From NCBI GenBank assembly GCA_016928935.1, contig JAFGJU010000195.1, forward strand, positions 1 through 5,624: a stretch of 5,624 bases of DNA. The letters run 5' to 3'. This document shows, piece after piece, positions 1-5,624 of the stretch. The notes below the pieces were generated by a model. The model searched no databases, had not been told where the DNA came from, and saw only the letters and a program-made list of their open reading frames with translations. Positions within the stretch are counted from its first letter, which is position 1. Each line of letters starts with the position of its first letter. The DNA is from Candidatus Eiseniibacteriota bacterium (GTDB taxonomy: Bacteria; Eisenbacteria; RBG-16-71-46; JAFGJU01). The position numbers and the translations under genes are program-made.

Positions 1-839
1 CCTCCCTCTCCCGGCCCGGTATCATTCCTGTTGTTTCCGGCCGAGCCGACGATTGTGTAGTGCGGCGCTTCCGTCGCGATCTGGTCCCAGGCCTGGGCCT
101 CCGAATCGTAGAAGCCGAAGTGGTAGTCCTCCGTCTCACTGATGTCGGTGTTGCCGAACCAGTACCACTCCCCCGAACTGTGGTAGTACCAACCGACTAT
201 GGTCGTGTAAGAATGGTTAGACGCTTTCATGCCGCCCGCCGCTGCGGTGGCCATCTCGGAGTTGTCGTTGTCGTAGTCGTAACAGGTGAGGTTGGCCTGA
301 TAGGACATGCCCTTGGCGGCCGCCACTACCCCGCTCGCTATCATGGTGCCCGCCACGTGCGTCGCGTGGTCGCTCTGGCCCGCGGGACTATCCACCTGGG
401 TCACGCGGCCCGTCACCTCCTGATGCGTCGGCCTCACACTGCCGCCGTCCCATATGCCCAGGTCGCCCGCGACCGTGCCGGAACCGGTCAAGGAGAACCC
501 GTATCCGCCGTCGGGCCACACCTTGTTCGTGCTCACGGTCGCCGCGGCCGTCAGGTTGTCCAAGCCGTAGTAAACCGGCCTTCCGCGGTCGTCCACGTAC
601 ATGAGCTTGATCTCGGGGCTCTTATTCAGGGCCACCTGCGCAGGCGACTGACTCCTCAGGAGCGCCCGAAATGGTGCGCCTCTGTGTGCCTCCAACTGCC
701 TGGCGTGATACGTCGCGAGCTCGTTCAGTTTCGCCTTGTCCGGTTTTGGCGCAGCCTGAATGGCGGACGCACTCAAGATAATGACGCCAACAACCAAGAG
801 GCAAGCCGTGAGGACTGCGCGACTGCGAACCGAGACCAT
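1..839 (-). CDS. Secreted S8 (subtilisin-family) serine peptidase, N-terminal part; runs off the left edge
   Basis: A frame open from ATG at 839 to the window edge gives 279 residues. Residues 1-29 look like a Sec signal peptide: Arg at 5 and 7, a hydrophobic core at about 9-23, and small residues ending in AIQA before APKP. Residues 31-100 would be a short pro-region. The S8 core follows. D131 in GIWDGG is the likely catalytic Asp. H158 in DHATHVAGT is the likely catalytic His, with HATH where most subtilisins have HGTH. N269 in SAGNN matches the oxyanion Asn. The catalytic Ser motif (GTSMA-type) should lie further left, outside the window, so activity cannot be judged. The ATG is supported by GGAGG eight bases upstream. 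The gene is divergent from cysK and has its own promoter near 1000. Family knowledge suggests an exported endopeptidase. The substrate is unknown. Any C-terminal sorting or adhesion domain cannot be seen. Confidence 0.9.
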   Translation of the reverse strand, partial: MVSVRSRAVLTACLLVVGVIILSASAIQAAPKPDKAKLNELATYHARQLEAHRGAPFRALLRSQSPAQVALNKSPEIKLMYVDDRGRPVYYGLDNLTAAATVSTNKVWPDGGYGFSLTGSGTVAGDLGIWDGGSVRPTHQEVTGRVTQVDSPAGQSDHATHVAGTMIASGVVAAAKGMSYQANLTCYDYDNDNSEMATAAAGGMKASNHSYTTIVGWYYHSSGEWYWFGNTDISETEDYHFGFYDSEAQAWDQIATEAPHYTIVGSAGNNRNDTGPGEG

Positions 840-847
840 GGGGACGA

Positions 848-852
848 CCTCC
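848..852 (-). promoter_or_regulatory. Ribosome binding site of the S8 peptidase
   Basis: GGAGG on the minus strand lies eight bases before the ATG at 839, which supports this start over internal Met codons. Confidence 0.75.
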
Positions 853-881
853 GGTTTGGGGTAATGGAACAGGCAGTTGGG

Positions 882-900
882 CTCTTGTAGAACACAAGAG
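882..900 (-). repeat. Perfect inverted repeat in the peptidase leader
   Basis: CTCTTGT (882-888) and ACAAGAG (894-900) form a perfect 7-bp stem around a 5-nt loop. It lies about 30 bases upstream of the peptidase ribosome site, inside the predicted 5' leader. No T-run follows on either strand, so it is not a classical terminator. It could be an operator or an mRNA hairpin. The role is not known. Confidence 0.5.
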
Positions 901-923
901 ATGATTCGGGCGGGCAGCTAAGC

Positions 924-949
924 GAGACAGGGCTCAGCAGACGTGTCTC
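924..949 (-). repeat. Inverted repeat in the peptidase leader
   Basis: GAGACA (924-929) and TGTCTC (944-949) are perfect inverted arms separated by 14 bases. They lie in the predicted leader, between the transcription start and the 882-900 hairpin. A 6-bp stem with a 14-nt loop is only modest and could be chance. Confidence 0.3.
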
Positions 950-997
950 AGAATCCCGACAGGAAACGCCCCCATCAAGTAGCGCTCAACCCATTGT

Positions 998-1026
998 ATT
1001 ATATCACAAAACGACCGCGCAGACAA
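998..1026 (-). promoter_or_regulatory. Sigma-70-type promoter driving the S8 peptidase
   Basis: On the minus strand, TTGTCT (1021-1026, 4 of 6 to TTGACA) and a perfect TATAAT (998-1003) are separated by exactly 17 bases. The surroundings are locally AT-rich in an otherwise GC-rich region. Transcription would begin near 990, leaving a leader of about 150 nt before the ATG at 839. No other minus-strand gene lies between. Confidence 0.65.
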
Positions 1027-1141
1027 CCTCGGCCGCGCCTCCAGAACCCACAAGTCTCCGACTCCGAAGAGGGCGACGGTGTCGCGGCCGAGGCCTTCGG
1101 GAACTCATAACGGTTGACTGCGACGAGCCCTCTGAATTCGC

Positions 1142-1170
1142 TTGCCAGACCGGCCGTAGCATTGTATGAC
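1142..1170 (+). promoter_or_regulatory. Candidate sigma-70-type promoter for cysK
   Basis: TTGCCA (1142-1147, 5 of 6 to consensus) and TATGAC (1165-1170, 4 of 6) are separated by 17 bases. The start would be near 1177, giving a leader of about 250 nt before the cysK ATG. An alternative -35 at 1114-1119 (TTGACT) has no good -10 at the right distance. This is a moderate sequence match only. Confidence 0.4.
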
Positions 1171-1176
1171 ACTGAG

Positions 1177-1424
1177 CTCGGGAGCTCCATCCAACGGGGG
1201 GGAGGGGCCGGCTCGGAAGGCTCACTCGACCGGTCAGGCTCCCCCGATGCGCTGGCGCCCGCGCGGCCGGACATTACTCGCAACGCAGGTAGGTGTTGCG
1301 CGGCGGGACATGACTCGCACCGCACGCGATTTCGCGGCGCCTGCTTGTCAGGCAGCGGGAAGAGACCCCGAGGCCTCTCCCGGACCGGCCGCACAGCGAG
1401 TTGGTGCCTGCGTGGAGGGTCACA
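1177..1424 (+). promoter_or_regulatory. Long hairpin-rich 5' leader of cysK
   Basis: The predicted leader contains several local inverted repeats. CGCG-ATTT-CGCG lies at 1325-1336. GCCTG/CAGGC at 1339-1343/1349-1353 has a 5-nt loop. GGG-A-AGAG/CTCTCCC at 1357-1364/1375-1381 has one bulged A and overlaps the palindrome GAGGCCTC, so alternative pairings exist. No T-tract and no T-box or SAM-riboswitch core was recognised. A cis-regulatory role is inference from length, structure and position ahead of a cysteine gene. GC-rich sequence forms such stems readily by chance. Confidence 0.3.
1414..1418 (+). promoter_or_regulatory. Ribosome binding site of cysK
   Basis: GGAGG ends six bases before the ATG at 1425. 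It decides that start over the in-frame upstream TTG (1401) and GTG (1404), which lie before this motif and would add residues not typical of the family. Confidence 0.8.
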
Positions 1425-2354
1425 ATGACACGCATTGCAGACGACGTCACGAAACTGGTTGGAAACACGCCGCTCGTGAGACTAAACCGGGTGACGAGCG
1501 GCCTGGCCGCGACCGTCGTCGCCAAACTCGAGTTCTTCAACCCCTGCTCAAGCGTCAAGGACCGGGCCGGCCTCAGCATGATTGAGGCCGCCGAGCGCGA
1601 CGGCCTCGTCAAGAAAGACACCGTCGTCGTCGAGCCCACGAGCGGCAACACGGGCGTCGCCCTGGCCTTCGTCTGCGCCGTGAAGGGTTACAAGCTGATA
1701 CTCACAATGCCGGACACCATGAGCGTCGAGAGACGGAAGCTTCTGGCCGCCCTCGGCGCAGAGCTGGTCTTGACGCCGGGTTCGGAAGGCATGAGCGGGG
1801 CGATACGAAAGGCGGAGGAGATCGCGGGCTCGGGCACGGACTACTTCATGCCGCAGCAGTTTCGTAATCCCGCGAATCCCGAGGTCCACCGCCGCACGAC
1901 GGCCCTCGAGATATGGAACGACACCGACGGCAAGGTGGACATCCTGGTGGCCGGCGTAGGCACCGGCGGCACTATCACAGGGGTTTCGGAAATCATAAAG
2001 GCGCGGAAGCCCTCGTTCAGGGTAGTCGCCGTCGAGCCCGCGGACTCGCCGGTGCTGTCCGGCGGAAAGCCAGGGCCGCACCAGATCCAGGGCATAGGCG
2101 CCGGGTTCGTGCCCGACGTCCTCCGCACGGACTTGATAGATGAGATAGTCCGAGTGACTCACCACGACGCGGGTGCGATGGCGCGGAGACTGGCCCGCGA
2201 GGAGGGAATCCTGGCGGGCATCTCCTCGGGCGCGGCGGTGTGGGCCGCCGTCGAAGTTGCTAAGAGACCCGAGAATGAGGGCAAGCTCGTCGTGACGGTC
2301 CTGCCGGACACAGGCGAACGCTACCTGAGCACGTGGCTGTTCGAGGACGCATAG
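1425..2354 (+). CDS. cysK: Cysteine synthase A (O-acetylserine sulfhydrylase)
   Basis: This complete 309-residue protein has the usual length for CysK. It is a cytoplasmic PLP enzyme of fold type II. It makes cysteine from O-acetylserine and sulfide, the last step of sulfur assimilation. K45 in SSVKDR is the Schiff-base lysine. TSGNTG (72-77) is the substrate-binding loop. GVGTGGT (177-183) holds the PLP phosphate. GIGAGF (223-228) and GISSGAA (265-271, with the Ser that contacts the pyridine nitrogen) complete the active site. The C-terminus has the family GERYLST motif. The pattern around VEP..SPVLSGG and QGIGAGF favours CysK over CysM or cystathionine beta-synthase, although substrate cannot be proven from sequence. 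The gene is apparently monocistronic: a divergent peptidase lies upstream and a convergent lipoprotein gene downstream. No serine acetyltransferase gene (cysE) is adjacent. Confidence 0.95.
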   Translation: MTRIADDVTKLVGNTPLVRLNRVTSGLAATVVAKLEFFNPCSSVKDRAGLSMIEAAERDGLVKKDTVVVEPTSGNTGVALAFVCAVKGYKLILTMPDTMSVERRKLLAALGAELVLTPGSEGMSGAIRKAEEIAGSGTDYFMPQQFRNPANPEVHRRTTALEIWNDTDGKVDILVAGVGTGGTITGVSEIIKARKPSFRVVAVEPADSPVLSGGKPGPHQIQGIGAGFVPDVLRTDLIDEIVRVTHHDAGAMARRLAREEGILAGISSGAAVWAAVEVAKRPENEGKLVVTVLPDTGERYLSTWLFEDA

Positions 2355-2384
2355 GCCGCCGTATCACGCAGGTGGAAACGAGTT

Positions 2385-2424
2385 GGGGCCTTCGCCGGGC
2401 GTTCAGCCCCACCGGCGAGGCCCC
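2385..2424. terminator. Strong bulged stem-loop between convergent genes
   Basis: Arms at 2385-2398 and 2412-2424 pair over 13 bp with a single bulged base (T2391 or T2392) and a 13-nt loop. It sits 30 bases after the cysK stop and 49 bases after the stop of the convergent lipoprotein gene, where a bidirectional terminator is expected. Neither side has a real T-run, so it is not a textbook intrinsic terminator. It may instead protect 3' ends or act with Rho. Confidence 0.5.
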
Positions 2425-2473
2425 TGTGAAGAGCCGCTCCAGTCTTCGACGACACTCTCGCGCTGTTCACTCA

Positions 2474-3514
2474 CTACTCTGCTGGCGGAATCGCCAGCGA
2501 CGTGTTAAGCCATATCTCCTGCTTCTCGGCGAACTGAGGACCGCTCTGTGAGCTCCCGGGGCCGGCGCCCGGACCGCCGCCCGGGCCGCGGCCCGACCCA
2601 CCTGGACCTCCCGCGGGACCGCCGCCGGCACCACCCCCGGGTCCGCCGGGCGGCATTCCGCCGGGACCCCCACGCTCACCTCCGCGCGGAAAACCGCCGC
2701 CGGAGCCGCCACCCGGTCCCATCCCCTCTCCGCCACCACCACGGCCGCCATCCGAAGACCGCTGACCCTCCGGAGCACCTCCCCACGCAAACCCTACGCC
2801 CATCTTGGCGCCGAGGCCGGCGGGGAACACGACGTCCGTGCTGTCGTCGCTCCCGAGCGGAATGCTGAATTCATACAGACAGAGCCCCTTCATCGCGCCG
2901 CACTTTGCAGCAGGGCCGTCCTTACCCTCGGCCGCGATTATGGTTGTCTTGTTGTTCTTCTTGTCCACGAAAGCGAGCTCTGCACGACCGTCCACGCGCG
3001 GCAGCGACTGCTCCTGACTCTGTTCGTCGGAGTGCGGCGGCGGGCTAATGCCTTCGGCCTGACCAGACGGCGTCATCCCTCCGGACAAGGCCCCTCCGGA
3101 CGACGCGTCCGTGCCGGACGCCATTCCCTGCGGCATGTCGTCCTTGCTCACGAGGCCGGAGGCCACGAGGTCCTCCATCGAAGGACCTCCGCGGAAACGG
3201 ATGCCGAACTCCTTTTTCTTCTTCCCCGAAGCGTCCAGCCACACCGTGATGCCGCTCGTCTGTATGGACCGCACGCTCGCGACGTCGGTGCAGCATAGGA
3301 GGACGTACATAGTCTCGTCGTCGTTGCGCAATGCCATGCGCATGCCAGTATCCTTGAGCCTTGTGAGGGGGCTCTCCACCCACTCAGTCATCTTGCCGTC
3401 GACCGCGACCGAGTCGACCGACCACTGCGTCACGAGCTGTTCGCTGCCGCATCCCGTCGCCAGGGCCGCGGCCAGCACGAACATCAGTCCTAAGTGCGTC
3501 GCCAAACGTTTCAA
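2474..3514 (-). CDS. Putative lipoprotein, CBM9/DOMON-like, with Gly/Pro-rich region near the C-terminus
   Basis: This complete 346-residue protein has no family I can name with certainty. Residues 1-21 form a lipoprotein signal peptide (KR at 2-3, hydrophobic core 8-19), and ATGC places the lipidated Cys at 22. Residues 32-125 have the pattern of CBM9/DOMON-like beta-sandwich domains: VDSVAVDGKMTEW, then LRNDDETMYVLL, then TVWLDASG. A Ser/Gly/Gln-rich insert (about 130-175) follows. A second beta-rich part ends in LYEFSIPL (213-220) and VGFAWGG. Residues 253-320 are almost entirely Gly, Pro and a few Arg/Ser. A non-repetitive tail (FAEKQEIWLNTSLA) ends the protein. C74/C75 and C205/C212 could form disulfides. 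The start is TTG at 3514, set by AGGAGG eight bases upstream. It lies 129 bp downstream of the macB-like gene on the same strand, so an envelope role linked to that exporter is plausible but inferred. Confidence 0.85.
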   Translation of the reverse strand: MKRLATHLGLMFVLAAALATGCGSEQLVTQWSVDSVAVDGKMTEWVESPLTRLKDTGMRMALRNDDETMYVLLCCTDVASVRSIQTSGITVWLDASGKKKKEFGIRFRGGPSMEDLVASGLVSKDDMPQGMASGTDASSGGALSGGMTPSGQAEGISPPPHSDEQSQEQSLPRVDGRAELAFVDKKNNKTTIIAAEGKDGPAAKCGAMKGLCLYEFSIPLGSDDSTDVVFPAGLGAKMGVGFAWGGAPEGQRSSDGGRGGGGEGMGPGGGSGGGFPRGGERGGPGGMPPGGPGGGAGGGPAGGPGGSGRGPGGGPGAGPGSSQSGPQFAEKQEIWLNTSLAIPPAE

Positions 3515-3522
3515 TGTGTCTG

Positions 3523-3528
3523 CCTCCT
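3523..3528 (-). promoter_or_regulatory. Ribosome binding site selecting a TTG start
   Basis: AGGAGG on the minus strand lies eight bases before TTG at 3514. The codons after this TTG encode the basic n-region of the lipoprotein signal peptide, and there is no ATG nearby in frame. This supports TTG as the true start. Confidence 0.8.
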
Positions 3529-3544
3529 GGGTGTCGGGTAGTTG

Positions 3545-3613
3545 GCCGCCGGCGCCGTGGGGTGTCCAGACAGCGTGGGGTGCAGCTCGCTGGCGTCTGC
3601 CGGCACCGGCGGC
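3545..3613 (-). repeat. Long stem-loop between the macB-like and lipoprotein genes
   Basis: Arms at 3601-3613 and 3545-3557 pair over 13 bp on the minus-strand transcript. The single mismatch in DNA becomes a G-U wobble in that RNA, so the transcript stem is unbroken. The 43-nt interior contains a further small stem (CAGCG/CGCTG), and GTGGGGTG occurs twice as a direct repeat (3557-3564, 3575-3582), the first copy overlapping the edge of one arm. It starts 30 bases after the macB stop and ends 16 bases before the lipoprotein ribosome site. No T-run follows. It may tune relative expression or mRNA stability within the operon. Confidence 0.45.
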
Positions 3614-3643
3614 GGCTACTCTTTGTCGTGCAACGCCTGCTTC

Positions 3644-5599
<1,956 letters not shown>

Positions 5600-5600
5600 G

Positions 5601-5624
5601 TCAACTCGACTCTTTTCCTACGCC
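5601..5624 (-). CDS. Possible 3' end of an upstream gene in the exporter operon
   Basis: One minus-strand frame is open from the window edge through seven codons to a TGA at 5603-5601, one base before the macB-like ATG. Such tight spacing is common for an adaptor gene followed by macB. Seven codons carry no family signal. A TAG also occurs in another frame nearby, so this is a positional guess. Confidence 0.22.
   Translation of the reverse strand, partial: GVGKESS

Larger units (their letters stand above)
840..1424. other. Divergent intergenic regulatory region (585 bp)
   Basis: No convincing gene lies between the peptidase start (839, minus) and the cysK start (1425, plus). Open frames here overlap the promoters or cysK out of frame, lack family features and have no good ribosome site. 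The region holds a peptidase promoter with a leader of about 150 nt to the left, a cysK promoter candidate with a leader of about 250 nt to the right, and several inverted repeats. I see nothing recognisable in 1027-1141. Confidence 0.7.

Noticed and set aside
60..890. Long plus-strand open frame of 276 codons
   Set aside because: It lies antisense to the S8 peptidase, whose catalytic motifs, signal peptide and ribosome site are clear. Its own product is Arg/Val/His-rich with no motif, as expected for a GC-rich antisense shadow.
999..1394. Minus-strand open frames in the intergenic region
   Set aside because: They overlap the peptidase promoter and cysK leader. The products are low-complexity with no motif, and no ribosome site is evident.
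1177..1424. T-box or SAM riboswitch ahead of cysK
   Set aside because: The conserved T-box core (AGGGTGG-ACCGCG) and the SAM-I core are absent by eye, and there is no terminator hairpin with a T-run.
1401..1424. Earlier start for cysK at TTG 1401 or GTG 1404
   Set aside because: The GGAGG at 1414-1418 lies downstream of these codons and is correctly placed for ATG 1425, where CysK family similarity begins.
1166..1585. Plus-strand open frames overlapping the cysK start (also 1114-1428)
   Set aside because: They start at or before the predicted promoter, overlap cysK out of frame and have no family features. A leader peptide is not supported either.
3557..3582. Direct repeat GTGGGGTG twice as a CRISPR or iteron element
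   Set aside because: There are only two 8-base copies. This is too short and too few for an array or origin.

Overview
The window holds parts of three neighbouring transcription units from a GC-rich bacterium. Genes start behind purine-rich Shine-Dalgarno sequences, and the promoters resemble sigma-70 promoters. A MacB-type exporter next to a lipoprotein, plus a secreted peptidase, suggests a diderm (Gram-negative type) cell. The sequence does not fix the phylum. An uncultivated lineage known from metagenomes would fit, but that is an impression only.

Layout. Positions 1-839 (minus strand) carry the N-terminal part of a secreted subtilisin-family (S8) serine peptidase that runs off the left edge. 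Positions 840-1424 are a gene-free divergent regulatory region. It has a good minus-strand promoter for the peptidase (-35 at 1021-1026, -10 at 998-1003), a weaker plus-strand promoter candidate for the next gene (1142-1170), and a long hairpin-rich leader. Positions 1425-2354 (plus) encode a complete cysteine synthase A, cysK. A strong bulged stem-loop at 2385-2424 lies between cysK and the convergent gene. Positions 2474-3514 (minus) encode a lipoprotein with a CBM9/DOMON-like look and a long Gly/Pro-rich stretch near its C-terminus. Positions 3644-5599 (minus) encode a complete MacB-type ABC transporter, with the ATPase fused to an FtsX-like permease. The last 24 bases may hold the end of an upstream gene that stops one base before macB.

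How they work together. The macB-like gene and the lipoprotein gene are co-directional, with 129 bp between them. They probably form the 3' part of an exporter operon whose adaptor and perhaps outer-membrane genes lie to the right of the window. An unusual long stem-loop sits between the two. CysK (cysteine biosynthesis) and the secreted peptidase are divergent neighbours with no evident functional link to the exporter. I see no mobile element, CRISPR array, tRNA or rRNA. Most of the content belongs to known families. The less ordinary items are the lipoprotein and the structured non-coding stretches.
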